This document shows, piece by piece, positions 12,274-24,192 of a DNA stretch of 64,000 nucleotides. A program made the position numbers and the translations under genes. How positions within the stretch are numbered: position 1 is the first letter of the stretch; every line of letters starts with the position of its first letter. This DNA is from Arion vulgaris (Eukaryota > Mollusca > Gastropoda > Stylommatophora > Arionidae): positions 85,532,941 through 85,596,940 of the forward strand of contig CM036753.1 of assembly GCA_020796225.1 (NCBI GenBank), written 5' to 3'. The notes under the pieces were generated by a model. That model ran no database searches, was not told where the DNA came from, and worked only from the letters and a program-made list of their open reading frames with translations.

Positions 12274-13625
12274 TAGCATCATGTTTACTTTTCGTCTTAT
12301 GTTGAAAGAGAGTGAGCACCTAATGGTATGGCTAGAGTGCCTTGTCATCATTTCTGTTAACCAACTAACTGCATTCATGTTTACTTATAACTGGTCTTCA
12401 CTGTCCGAAATTGTCATTTTGAATATTCATTTCTAACACATTATATTTTGTCTTCTATACATGTATATGTATATAATCTTAACAAATTTACTCGTTTAAT
12501 CGGTCAGTAGTGGGTCGTGATTAAACACAGCAGATCGTGAAATTTCGTAAAAACTTTGTAGCACTAGTAGTGAATGTAGACATTTTGTTATAAAAATCGA
12601 ATCTCATTGTTTGTTTATCAAAACAACAAAAAGTCTAAATGTTTTCTAAACCCGATCCGCAAGTATAATTACAGTTTTCAAATAACTTCGCTAGAAACAT
12701 ATGTGCATATACTGCAGTCAAGTGGATTCATGCCAACTTGTAAAATTCAAGGTTGGCTCACTCCTACCGCTACCGAACAAAAAGTCAAATTACTCCCAAG
12801 TATACGGTTTTGGCGACGAGAAAAGGGAACGGAAAAGCCTTGCAATTTCACCCGATATTTCCACGTGACAATTACGGATATGCCGCGAACATCAGTCAAG
12901 CTCAGCCAGGAGCATCCACTACTCATCAAAAGGTCTGGACAAGTTGTACTACCTATCGATTGATGTTGAGATTGAATGAAAACAGATGGTTAAATTACTG
13001 ACAGCTACCGCATCAAGGTGTTGTTAGAAGTACTAAATTACCGACATTTGCTTAATATTTGATTGACGGTAGCCAAGCTTGAGACTCAAATACTGCCTTC
13101 ATCCGATTAACAAAAGAACGTTGAATCGATGATTATATTTACTGGATGCAATTGTAAACAATGGTAATGATAATATCATGACAAGTTGTGATTTTTGTCA
13201 ACATGTAATGTGATCAAATAAATATGAAATTGTGCACTGATTTTCCCTGATTGTTTCCTATCGTGCAAAAATCAATGTCTTTTAAATATTTGTACAGTAC
13301 AGTATACATTTTATATATACGAAAACGTCAGACGAAGCTGGTTAGTAAAGTTAGTTGTAAAATATAAAATAAGAATAAATATAGTTTTTAGTTGTTAGCT
13401 CTCTTTCGATGCTACATGTATAAGTGCATTCGTTATTTTAGAAGGTTCTCCTACAGAGCCTATCCTTGAAGTAAAGTCCACTCTGTCTCCAAATATCGTT
13501 GTTGGTTCTTCATAGTAAATGAAGTATTATTATTTATTATGATTGATACTGAAATTGGAAGCAACTATATGTCTTTTACTGATATCCATGATCTTACTCT
13601 AGTTAACAAACCTGAATAATTTCAG

Positions 13626-13850
13626 GTGAGTTTTGCACTCAGTATGACCTTTTGTTCCACTTCCATTTCTGTGATGGACAAACGAGCGTGAAACAAGTGC
13701 CTGTGGTAATATGGGAAGGCAAAAATACAACACGAAGATCTGCATGGCGCAGTTCGGATAATGATCCGTTTCAAAATGGTGATGATGAACAAGATATCGG
13801 TTGCCTGAGTGACGGTCACTTCCATGTAAACGTTACCATCACCAATAAAG
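13626..13850 (+). CDS. PKD1-like: Exon 2: PKD repeat 5
   Basis: 225 nt, phase 1 at both ends (TTTCAG|GTGAG ... AATAAAG|GTGAGT). It encodes FHFHFCDGQ, a PKD core in which FGDG has become FCDG. A long acidic insert follows (SDNDPFQNGDDEQDIG), then GHFHVNVTITN, the closing strand. The reading frame joins exon 1 as SKK-GEF. The exon itself starts with GTGAG, so the true acceptor is next to a donor-like sequence. Confidence 0.88.
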
Positions 13851-13899
13851 GTGAGTGGAACCCCTTAATATATATATTATTAAATTTATATAAACACAC

Positions 13900-13905
<6 letters not shown>

Positions 13906-13949
<44 letters not shown>
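13906..13949. repeat. (AT)n microsatellite
   Basis: About 20 AT units, 55 bases into the intron after exon 2. Confidence 0.9.
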
Positions 13950-13956
<7 letters not shown>

Positions 13957-14139
13957 TCACTGTCATATAAAGTTTTCATATTCAGGAAGTATTTCAACTA
14001 TTTATGTCTGTTAGTTTTATACACCACTATTGTGCCGATGTATCTAATTCACGTTGTTAATTCAGTGTAATTTGTATATTTTATTCTCGCTGGTGCGGAG
14101 TATCGCCGAGTGCATTTGTGTAGTGCTGTGTACATTTAT

Positions 14140-14290
14140 ATTACACGATCCCTAGGATTGTTGACGGAGCTACGGAGTTCGTACTTTGTCCTATACTCTG
14201 GGCAGGTGGTGGCCATTTCTGCGGAACTGGGACGGAGCCATATGGGTTAAAATCCTGTGCAATGATGTCAATCCTTCCGCTTTAAACTCG
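14140..14290 (+). repeat. SINE family 3, 5'-truncated copy
   Basis: It aligns with 22880-23035: CGATCCCTAG, GGAGCTACG.AGTTCGTA, GCCATTTCTGCG, CCATATGGG and GCAATGATGTCAAT are shared in order. The tRNA head present at 22790 is missing here. Confidence 0.7.
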
Positions 14291-14739
14291 TATTTTATAC
14301 GTACGTGTGTGGGTTAATGTTTGTTCCGGCTATGTTCAGATCAGATCACTCTCCACATCTAAGATAGTTTGTAAACGTGTCTGCAACATTATTAGTCTCT
14401 TGCTATGGGGGTACATTCATATAGACTTATTTGTTCACCTCTTGAATATTTCTAATGTTACTGATATTTTAATTGTATTAGCTGTGTCTTCATTTTACGC
14501 TTGGGACCACTATTTCAACTCCTATTTTTGATATTATATCTTCCTTGGGAACTGCAATTAATTGACGTAATTTAGACTGAGAAAGTTATATATTGTTTGT
14601 CTGTTGGTATGAAGGAAAGTAATCCTACAATGTCTTCCTTTACGAATCGCTTATTGTGGAAGATCTTACACATGCAATTGTAATCTCGGAAATAACCCTT
14701 ATTTATTGGGTTTTTAAAAATGGAATTAAAGACTCGTTA

Positions 14740-14850
14740 AGTCGAGGCACGATTTTTTAAACCTAAGAATGAATGTTTTGTTATGTTATATTATAGCAGG
14801 GCGTGTTGGAGAAACAAAAATAATTAATTCTTTACGGAGAGTCCAGTGTT
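14740..14850 (+). repeat. Dispersed intronic repeat R, copy 1
   Basis: It shares an ordered set of blocks (AGGCA..TTTTT..AACCT, then AACGAGT/AATGAATG, TATA, GCGTGT, AACAA, TTAACTC) with 28225-28330 and 29950-30065. The type is unknown; no terminal repeats were found. Confidence 0.5.
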
Positions 14851-15544
14851 GACAGTAACAGTGTATGCATGCATGCTATGTGGCAAATTTGCAGTGTCTC
14901 AGAAGTTGGGTTTCGTCGCTGTTATGACAACTAAGCATGTAATTAATCAGGAATTTTCCATTAACTTATGCCCAGTGTATTAGTGACGCTTGAAACAATC
15001 TAAATTATACGTAGATAAGTCGCGATCATACCATGAAATCAAACTAGACATCTGGAACGATGTAGACTTGCTATCATAAATGCAATTAAATCATTGCTCG
15101 TCTTAGTCTTAGAACTGGAACATATTTAACTTATGGGCTTTTAGTGTCCGTCACGAAATGTCTAGCATTGACCTGACTTTGATTTGTTGATAATTAAGTT
15201 GAAACAAAAACAGCTAAAGTTCGATTTTGGAACCAACCTTTAATATTTTATCATTCTGATATTCTGTCGTCTCTCGCTAAACGGATGCTACTTACTGTTT
15301 ACAAGATTACATAGTTGACAACTGGATGGAAATTAACGAAAAATAACACTCAACGTGGGGGAAAGTTAACTAAATGAAGAAGAAACGAAAAGAACAAAGA
15401 AAAGACAATTAAAACACGAAAAAATAATGAAAACAATCAAAGTCAGTGAAGTTTGTGAAATGTATCACTTTATCGAACACTATAAAAAATGCAGACATTG
15501 TCTGCTATAAGTTTGACATCTAAATCAACATGTAGCAGTTCTGC

Positions 15545-15690
15545 ATGTACAACGTGCAATCCTAAACTTCTTAAATTGTTGGATAGATTCAATACCAGTT
15601 TTAGTGTCCTCATCCAACTGGCTATTACCGAGAAACCGAAGTAACCCCCCTTTTATGAGTCTATCTCCTGGTTTTACTATGGTCACTTCA
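15545..15690 (-). mobile_element. RNase H-LINE fragment (copy B)
   Basis: The nucleotide sequence matches the minus-strand copy at 32300-32410 (CTTAAAT.G.T.GATAGATTCAA, TTTTAGTGTCCTCATCCAAC, GAGTCTATC). It corresponds to the D-ED-TKI-ESI-RF segment just C-terminal to the RNase H domain. A short relic. Confidence 0.65.
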
Positions 15691-18498
15691 TCAAGTTCTG
15701 TGTGATCACGCTATCAACAGAGTTCAACAGTCCATGTCGGTCAGAAAGGTAGCGTTTAACTGATCTAACTTGTCCCTTGTTTACTTGAGTATTTCTCTGT
15801 TCACTTTTCTCTCCTGCTACAAACAAAGGGAAATTTAAATTGTTGACAAGTAAGTAGGACACTGAGCTGAGAAGTCAATATCAAAGTTAGTAACAACAAA
15901 CTGGGCAAAGAAGCGACGAATAATATGAGAGTTCAGCGATACGGGGGTGATCATTATCCTACTCCACCTGCACGTGGTCACCATGGAAACATGCTGTCTA
16001 GCTTTAGTCGGACAAAGTAAGCAGGGATCGAAGAGGGAAACTACTCATGAGCTCTGATAGTAGTGTAATTAATATCTGCGTCTGATGTGGGATTTTCTCG
16101 CACGCAAACCTGACAAACAACACCTCCGAGTGTCATTGTCAAACGATTTACCTTGCAAACACTTACAAATCGATGGGCTATCTTGTTGGTGGCAGTACCC
16201 CGAGCAGCGTCGTCGGTCTATCGATGTAAAATAGTCCTAGAAGTTCGATGGTCGGTCTTGTCAGAGTGCTTGGTCGTAGCAATTTCTGCAAGTGGTCATC
16301 GTTTGTTTACTCCGGATACGAAAATGAAATAGTAAAAAATGCATGTGACCTAAGGAAGACGCAAATGATCTGTGTCCAAAAATAAAATAAACCGAGGAGT
16401 GTGTTTCTTAGCATGAACAGTCTCACAGAAGTGTCAGATCTACGTTGTGGGTTTGCACCATGACTCAATGACTCATTTTGTGTATCCCAAAAGAAAGCGC
16501 CAGACGCAATCGACAAGTTCCAAACGAATGAGGTTGCAATCCTTATTAGAAGTACTTTTCCAGAGACAACGGCTCAGTGCCTTGGACGATGTCATAGTCC
16601 GCTTCGACAGAGAAGAAACAAGCACTACCTTGTAGACATTGTGAAAACTGTCAAGAGCTAGGGAGAGCAAACCCGAACAAACCGCATGTTGAAATCAGAT
16701 GTCACTGACCGAAAGGCGTAAAGTATCTCAACGTAACCTCTGTAAACTACATCTCAACATACTTGTGCTCATTGACTTGAATCACAACGAATAGTTTATA
16801 AGTGGTTATTCTAGTGCGAACATAAAAGAAATAACAAACAAACTAAAACCGGTGCAGTTATAATACAGCGCCAGTATATTCACCCTAAATGAAAATTACG
16901 ATGAAGAGAAATAAATGAAAATATAACAATTCAGTGGCGCAATGAACTCCACTCTCAAAGCGAATAAAGATCCAAATTAGTGAAAGGAAATGAGATCTAA
17001 TCGACTGCAGAGAAATTGCTGATATATACAACATGTATACCAGCATTATACTTTCTTTCATAGTTAAACAACGTAATATCTGAAGAAGAAAAATGGCTTT
17101 TCCCTTGTGATATGAGTTACCTTTGTACAGTTTGAGAGGATGAAATCTCATTTGTTTAAAAACAAACAAAATAGCACTTGCTTTTAACCTAAAATTCGAA
17201 TAAGATGAATATAAGACGGCACAGATGACTATACATTGAAGAGGTGATAAACAAAGTCGCAACATTTGCACTGATCTGAAACCAGAACTCGTTTCTACTT
17301 ACGATTCTTCAATGCATTTTATAATATTTACCGGAATAAAACAAGAAAGCAATCAAAGGCAGTTGCTTCTACAAGTTATTGTCTTCACAATTGTACTTAA
17401 AAAAAATATATACAAGCTCGACCAATGCAGTTATATTGTATTTTCTTGAAACAACGGCAGCAATACCCTGTCCAGAACCACTCTTTTCTTAGAACTATCA
17501 TCTTTTCCCCTCATATAATACCACATACAACCACAAACGTTCTTTTGTTGATGTTTTTGAAACGTGGGGGAAACCTTCAGACCAAATACAAATTCAAAGT
17601 TCCTTCCTTTCTAATTAGTCTCAAGTTGTGTGCTCTTGTGTTGCTTCTACCACATGTCCGCCTTTTATTTCAGCTCACTGCCCTCATAGCTTATATCAGG
17701 TAAACGCTTCTAGTTATGGAAGTATCACTGGAATGTGGGAGAGAGAGAGAAAGAGAGACCGCTTTTTATTTAAAATTGTATAGATTGGATTGATATCCCT
17801 CCCACCCTTGTAAAATAATGTATGTGTGCCTGTTCTTACACTGTCTTCAAAAGACTGCTTGTAAATCCTAAACAATTAGTCAAATAGCGAAGCCAGTTGG
17901 AAGTTAAATGCACTCAGATGCAGCGTTCTGAAACAGCCTAATAACTGTCATCTGGATCACTCGATTGTGTTAACTTAGTGCGTTCTCATTATTTGTGAAC
18001 TAAAATAAGCAGTGGATTAGACTAAATATTGATATATTTCACAAATATCTTGTCCGTGGAAGTCATTTGTAAATAGTGTAGTTTGATGTTAAACATGTGT
18101 ATAACGCAGGCGTCTAATAGGCGAAGTGTACACATACCTTCTTATACGTTAGAACATACCGCGCAAGCCTGCACTCTCAAGCACGCAGTCATACACGTAC
18201 TGGAGGAACGTAGCATTTACATGACTTCGATGTTCACCTTTAGGTACGAGTAAACAAACAATCCAGTCTTGTAAAACTGTCTTGAGACATGCATGGAGAC
18301 AGTTACCACTAGATCACAGTGTGAAAGGTCAGTTTGTGTCCTTTAGAAAATCATGGATTACTCTATAGTTTTTGTTTTCAGTGACTTTATTTTTGTATAC
18401 TAGCGCACTAAAAAACGCATAATTATTTCTCTGTAAACCACTGTTAACTTTGATAAGTGATGATGGTTTCATAGTATTTATATTCTTGTTCATTATAG

Positions 18499-18662
18499 TT
18501 GGCCAAAAAAGCAAAGTGTTGAGTTTAGCCAACCATGAGTCCAATGTTGAGAAGGATGATGGAACTAGAAAAAATAAGAAGAAGAGGAAACGAAGATTGA
18601 AACCAGTGTTATGGCATGCCACTTTTGTCAGAGCGGATGAATTAACTTCATTTTTACTGCTG
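18499..18662 (+). CDS. PKD1-like: Exon 3: basic linker and start of PKD repeat 6
   Basis: 164 nt, phase 1 to phase 0 (CATTATAG|TTGG ... CTGCTG|GTAAGT). It encodes a linker with a strikingly basic run, RKNKKKRKRRLK, followed by PVLWHATFVRADELTSFLLL, which is the opening strands of a PKD repeat finished by exons 4 and 5. The exon is supported by matching phase with exons 2 and 4 and by the domain logic. It was not obvious from open frames alone, because the intronic frame continues upstream. Confidence 0.8.
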
Positions 18663-19178
18663 GTAAGTTCTCGCTTGATTTCCTCTTTAATAAAGTGGTG
18701 GTCTTGAAACGGTTCAAAACTTCCTAAATTAGGCGTTGTGTGCGCATTGGCCGTGATTGCATTTTTAATGTCTGTGCACATGCACTAAAAATATAGTGCA
18801 AAATGGAGAATGAATGATATTCGTTCGATGTTGATGTTCACCAACTTGAGAAAAGTGGAATGATGATCAATAGTTCGAAATAATGACACAAAGAAATCGC
18901 TATTATATTTAGTATTTCTGAATGTTGTAGAATTTCTTTAGTTTGGTGCATATGAATAGAAAATCATGTGCAAAATGGATAATGAACGATATTCGGCTAG
19001 TGTTGATGTCTACCAAATTGAGAATAGTGGAATATAGCCAATAGCACAAAATAATGGCACAAAGAAACTATTTCGGATTTTTCTAGATCTTGTACAATTT
19101 TGTTTGTTTGATGCATTGTTATTCTTCGTTCTGTTTTATGCATCCTCACTTGATTATGTGACAAAATATCCATTACAG
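18663..19178 (+). other. PKD1-like: Intron 3 (516 nt)
   Basis: AT-rich intron. It contains two diverged direct copies of a roughly 130-bp block (about 18795-18925 and 18965-19095, sharing GCAAAATGG, AATGATATTCG/AACGATATTCG, GTTGATGT, AATAATG.CACAAAGAAA). No gene. Confidence 0.75.
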
Positions 19179-19258
19179 AATAAATCAAGAGACATAAGTG
19201 TCGTGCATATCAATTATGGAGATGGTCTGAAGGAAACTGTGCCCTGTTCAAGTGACAG
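19179..19258 (+). CDS. PKD1-like: Exon 4: core of PKD repeat 6
   Basis: 80 nt, phase 0 to phase 2 (CATTACAG|AATAAA ... GACAG|GTAACT). It encodes NKSRDISVVHINYGDGLKET, an evident PKD core with NYGDG, then VPCSSDR. It joins exon 3 in frame and exon 5 in phase 2. Confidence 0.85.
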
Positions 19259-19549
19259 GTAACTTTATTTTGATGTCAGTTTTGCATTGGTGATAATAAG
19301 ATGTTTAAAGAAAGTGTTAATATCATAGTAATCATTCAAGATTAATATGTATGTGTGTATATATGTTATTCATCTATTTTGGCGGACCTGCTTGCCCCGA
19401 CCACGCTCAGACCTATGCCAGTAGGAGTTTTACTCTAAGCTGAACGAGTTTTCACCGGAGAAGAGCGATAGACTAAAGCAGACATCTTTGCCCTTCAGGT
19501 TGGGGGTTGAAGCAGGTCAACACCTCTATGTGGGGAAAAAGCAGGTATA

Positions 19550-22440
19550 ACAAAAACACCAATAAAAATATAAAAAAAGACGGGTGAACATTCAGAACTT
19601 GGAACTAGTATGGTTGTCAAATTGTGAAAGCCGCCGGTAAGACAATAACCTGAAAACGGATGTCCTAACTGTAGAATTAGAACCAGATTTATCTTTCTGG
19701 AATATTAGAACTATGAATGTGATGGAAATATTGCAAGAAATAACAAGAGAAAGGATATCCTAACTGTAGAATATAGAACCAGACTATCTTTCTGGAATAT
19801 TAGAACTATGAATGTGATGGAAATATTGCAAGAAATAACAAGAGAAAAGATATCCTAACTGTAGAATATAGAAGCAGACTTATCTTTCTGGAATATTAGA
19901 ACTATGAATGTGATGGAAATATTGCAAGAAATAACAAGAGAAAGAGACTATACTTATATATAGGAATAAGAAGCTGACTACAAGTATGGAAATCAAAATA
20001 GACACAGTGAAACAGTATTTGGAATACAAGGAAAAGAGAGATGAACAACATAGTGAACGAGTTTCAGACATGCAGTGCAGGAAAATATAGCTAAAATGGT
20101 AATGAAGCAAAGGATTTATATTGGAAACTATTGAAAGAAATATAAGGCCCCGGACATGATATAGTCTTAATAATGGAGACATAATGCTAAAGTGGGATTA
20201 GATTGTACAAACAAAGAGAACATAGTGGACAAGAGAGATGTAGGAACAGTAAATGAGAATGATCATAAACCAATATACTTCTGTGGTATAAGTAACATGG
20301 TGATTGAAGATACAATCTTTCCACAAGAAATGAATTCATGAAGTAATACAGGAATCGCCACATGGATGGGACAGAAACCAAGTAGATCAATGGCCTATAT
20401 AGACACTCTGTAGTATGTACCAGTGAGAAGTAGAGTAGATATAGGAAATGATCACCAAGTCTTGACTAAAATAAAGATAAACAAAAGGGAAGTTATCGAT
20501 CTGTTTAAAGATATCAAAACAGAAAATATAATATAGACAAACTGAGGGGCAAATTTTATAGAGCTCCTTTTGAAACAAATGTAAAGATGAAATACAATGG
20601 CGCCAACAGTGACGAGGAAATGACTAATGCAGATGTGAATAATTGGTACAAATCTCATCTATATACAGAGAGAGCAGTGAAACTCCCAGAAACACTAAAG
20701 ATTATAGAGGAAACTAATTTTAAAAAGGAAAATGTAAACAAAGTCTCTAGACTAAAAGTGCTATATAGTGAACATATCACCAGCTTAATACAGAAATAAC
20801 AAACCTAATCAGAGAAGATACAAGGAAATTCGTTGATGACCCTGCAATACAGTCAGAAGAAGCAGCACAGAGAAATGAGCAAAGCACAGTGTATAATATA
20901 ACAAAGCCAGAGCAGAATATAATATAACAAAAGCCAGGAGCAGAAAACCAAGTGCAAACAGCTGACAAGTAAGGGACAGAACATGAACATTTGTAAGACT
21001 GGAAACAGGACATAAAGAAGATTAACAGAACACTTCAAGGACAATATTCACGCACAAAACAACCATAGATGCAACAGAATATTCATGAAGCCAGGATTTA
21101 TCTTGATACAAATACATACAATGAGACAGAAGAAATCATTCAAGTCATCAAGTAACTAAAGAATAGAAAGAGCCATGTTATGGTAGCCTACATGCACAGT
21201 TGTTCAAATCAAATCCAATATTAAAAATATTGGAATCACTTTTCTTACAAATTTGAAATACAGAGAAAACACAACTGAAATATGACAAAGGAATAATTGT
21301 TAAACTCGAAAAACGTAGACCTCATGCACTGCAATAACATTACTCTCGGTGGATTACAAAGTCCTCAACATGGCCGTCATACAAAGACTCTTCAAAGCGG
21401 TAGATCAAAATCTAAGAAAGAATCAAACAGGCTTCAAAAGGAGCAGATGGTGCAGGTGTTATATATTCACTGGAAGAAATGTAATAAAACAGAGCTGCAA
21501 ATGGCAACGAGTAGTTTGCATAAGCTTTGTAGATTCGAAAAGGCGTTTGGTAGCAGACATATGAACATCATGGAAAATACTGATAGCTTATCAAATTTTC
21601 AACAGAAAAGTAACAATTAACAGAAAACTGTATACTAAATTCACACGCAACATTAGTAGTAGTAGTAGTAAATCATTCAAAGTAAAAACAGGAGTTTCCT
21701 ATCAACCATTCTTGTCTTGACTGTCAAAGGCTTTATAATGAGACAAGTAACATATAATTTCCCTGGAGAAATACGAGAAACAATGTTCTGCACACTGAGT
21801 GACTTGATATCCAGATGACATCGCATTGCTGGCCTATTCTGTCAATATAATAAGGAAAAACTACCGACAGACTGCATAAATAAGGACGAGAAGTTGCATT
21901 GAACAATAACCTCAAGAAGACAGAAGTTATGACGATAAATGTAAGCAATTCCGCACTAGTAAAAATAAAGAAGCAGAAACTGGCGGCAGCAAATACATTG
22001 ACATACTTGGAAAGTGAAGTAACACTAGATGGAGGTCCAGACAAGGATATCAAGAAAAGGATAAACAAAGCCAGAATTGATTTTGTCAATCCAAATAGCA
22101 TTTAGAGATCTTTCCAGTGCAACACAAACACCAATTGTAGGATAGTTGAATACTTATCAAAGGAATAAGAATCCGACAATCAAGGTTCTTCGGGCATATA
22201 ATGAGAAGAGAAGGTTTAGAACATTTGGTGACAACAGGTAAAATTCAGGGAAGGAGAGATCGTGGAAGACAGAGGGAGAAGATGTTGGTTGGCCTGACAT
22301 GGTTCGAACAAGATCGACGTTAGAACTGATTACAAGAACCAAGCAGAGAGTTGTGGAGAACATGATCGCCTACGCTTGCAGACATGGCACTTGATTGATA
22401 CTTTCAGTACGTTTGTATTGATATAAATGCCGGGAAGAGC
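19550..22440 (+). mobile_element. Degenerate near-full-length LINE (RTE/CR1-like)
   Basis: Order of relics on +: a triplicated endonuclease start with LSFWNIRTMN (19658-19942), then a linker with TNADVNNWYKSHLY (about 20620). The RT pieces are ITLGGLQ, VDYKVLNMAVIQRLFKAV and NQTGFKRSRWCRC (about 21340-21450), CISFVDSKRR (FEKAF-type, about 21520), and LKKTEVMTINVSNS and TLTYLESEVTLDGG (21910-22040). The C-terminal piece has a RREGLEHLVTTGKIQG-type reading (about 22190-22250), with ACRHGT near the end. Many frameshifts and stops. This is one of the few elements here that keeps both endonuclease and C-terminus. Confidence 0.8.
19658..19942 (+). repeat. 95-bp tandem repeat, three copies
   Basis: Units start at 19658, 19753 and 19848 and are each 95 bp, differing at only a handful of positions (for example GGATGTCC, GGATATCC and AGATATCC at the unit start). 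Each unit carries the same endonuclease-start coding piece of the LINE. Because 95 is not a multiple of three, the array also shifts the frame. Its low divergence compared with the surrounding LINE suggests a later duplication. Confidence 0.92.
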
Positions 22441-22520
22441 ACCACAGAAAAGGAAACATCAAAACTTTATAATTTTATACATCTTGGCTGAGAAAAAATC
22501 TCAGAATATTTTGGTAAACT

Positions 22521-22772
22521 TCTTCTTCTTCGAACGCTCCATATCGACCACTTGTTAGCCACTCTTTGAGATGTGTATGTGATCTGAGCCTAAGAGCGAT
22601 TGTGCGTTGTACCAGTTATGCGCCTACAGGTAGGTCAGCGTATCCGGTTTCTGCGACGCTATTTATTTACTAGGGTAGCTTCCTAGGCTCCGACCTCAGT
22701 CGCATCTTACGACATGGCTTGTGGGTCACAGTGCTACTATTCTTTGCCCCCCGCGCCGCAACACACGGGTGG
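22521..22772 (-). mobile_element. SINE with GTCGTAAGAGG-core family, diverged copy
   Basis: In minus orientation it starts near CACCCGTGTG, carries ATGTCGTAAGATGCGACTGA (the core seen in the other copies as GTCGTAAGAGGCGACTAA) and ends in a GAAGAAGAAG tail at the left edge. It is flanked by TTTTGGTAAACT (22509-22520) and TTTTAGTAAACT (22773-22784), a 12-bp TSD with one mismatch. The body between core and tail is highly diverged from the 52658 and 61607 copies, so it is an older or different subfamily. Confidence 0.75.
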
Positions 22773-22789
22773 TTTTAGTAAACTAAAAG

Positions 22790-23040
22790 AGTCCATGTGG
22801 TTAGGGACTAATACGTTGCCTTGCGTTTCGAAGGTCGTGGATTCGAATCCGGACTGCATCGTTCTGTTCACGAGTTCATTTTTTTCAGCGATCCCTAGAA
22901 TTATTGCCGGAGCTACATAGTTCGTATGTTAGGCAAAACTCTTGGCAGCGGGCGTGCCATTTCTGCGAAAAGGGACGAACCATATGGGGTAAAACCCGGT
23001 GCAATGAAGTCAATGCTTCGTCTTTAGACCCTTTGTTTAA
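22790..23040 (+). mobile_element. tRNA-derived SINE, family 3 (full)
   Basis: The tRNA head has GTGGTTAGGGACTAA (A box) and GGATTCGAATCC (B box), with terminal GTCC/GGAC pairing. The body begins ATCGTTCTGTTCACGAG..TTTTTTTCAGCGATCCCTAG and continues with GGAGCTACATAGTTCGTA and GGTAAAACCCGGTGCAATG. Shared with 14140-14290 (body) and, in reverse, with 25880-26034 (head and first body part). It lies only a few bases from the TSD of the SINE at 22521-22772. Confidence 0.75.
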
Positions 23041-24192
23041 CAGAGGCAATCAGGAGTAAATATACGCAGTGATAGAAGGAAGAAGCAACGACTACGTTGG
23101 TTCTAGAACAACCCCGTGTTTACCACTTACTGTGGTATGAATGTGACTTCCACGTACTGGGAGGACGTACTGGGAAACCACTTATTCGTGGTTACAGCAA
23201 ATTGTCTTCACACTAGAGCTACCACTTTTTCAACCTCTTTTTGTGACTTGTACATCATTTGAGGCAAATATAATGGTTACGATGTGCAATGCTTATGCAG
23301 CCGGGAAACAGTTCCAGATGTGGAACATGCTTGTCGGTTTTAGAACTCCTTTTCTTTGCGTTTCAAGAAATACGGAGTTTTCACTCTCTTGTTTTCATTG
23401 AAGGTGTTTGGAACGTCGGTCGTGGAACAAATATGTTTGTTTTAGCACCACTGACAGGACCAACCAATCAGCTGCACAGCATATCTCAATTCAGACAATT
23501 TCTCTGCTCTTCCTCTGGAATTTTGAGTTTTTCTCGCTGTTCTGCTTATTTTAGGAGGGTTCATTAGAATCTGCAGGCATAGACCGAATTTGTAGGACGA
23601 GGCAATCTGAACCAACCGTCCAGTTTAGACTTTTAGTGTCGCATTGCTTTGCTCGGCAAACTGCAACAGTTACACACACACTGTGTCTGTGATGGACTTA
23701 ATTTCTAGACGTCAGCCAGGAAAAAAACGTGTAAGCGATCACTCTTGAATGTTGCTCGCCGTGTGCGAGCCAATCTTATGTAGCAATCACAGACATACAC
23801 ACACACAAAATGCACACGCACAAATCTCTGAGATTTGCCAACTGTAGAAACAACTGTCACCTCAGATTCTCATTATAAAATGCCGAATCATTTCCCTTTT
23901 GTCGCCAGGTATTGAATTCCACGTAGTTCGCTAACTGTTATTATAGTTTTTATATCTGTGTGCAAGGTACAGTCAACTTTTGACGTATTCTCTTACTCGA
24001 TTTAACTGTGAGGTCAAAGTATATATTAAACATTTCTAGAAGTTTGGTTTAGAATACATAAATTGCGTAAAATGTGGAAACAACCCATAACGGAAATAAG
24101 TTAACTTGAAAACCATATAGTGTATACTTAGACGGATCCATATTCTGGACAAGGTAGGTTGATAAAGACCTTGGCCGGTAGACGTGTAGAGT

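Larger units (their letters stand above)
4736..13625 (+). other. PKD1-like: Intron 1 (8.9 kb)
   Basis: Bounded by GTGAGC and TTTCAG; phase 1. It contains LINE fragments (5540-6060 +, 6600-7430 -, 8770-9060 +, 9510-9670 +), a CA microsatellite, a SINE (9801-9949 +), a CT microsatellite and MITE copy 1 (11630-12273). I see no exon or gene in 4736-5540, 7431-8769, 9962-11629 and 12274-13625. All are AT-rich, with only short open frames. Confidence 0.7.
13851..18498 (+). other. PKD1-like: Intron 2 (4.6 kb)
   Basis: It holds an AT microsatellite (13906-13949), a 3' SINE fragment (14140-14290), a member of a dispersed repeat (14740-14850) and an RNase H-LINE fragment (15545-15690, -). It also holds a stretch at 16640-16830 that recurs partly at 51985-52080 and 62860-62935. 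Nothing recognised in 14851-15544 and 16831-18498. Confidence 0.6.

Noticed and set aside
12607..12963. A 118-residue open frame with RFWRREKGTEKPCN, considered as a missed exon or small gene
   Set aside because: No splice sites in phase, no match to PKD or other domains I know, and no family copy in the window. I cannot support it.
22790..22860. A functional tRNA gene (also considered at 1686, 26034, 27125, 34097, 41924, 43484, 44661)
   Set aside because: Each has A- and B-box similarity but imperfect stems and continues directly into a repeated body and tail; several have TSDs. They are SINE heads.
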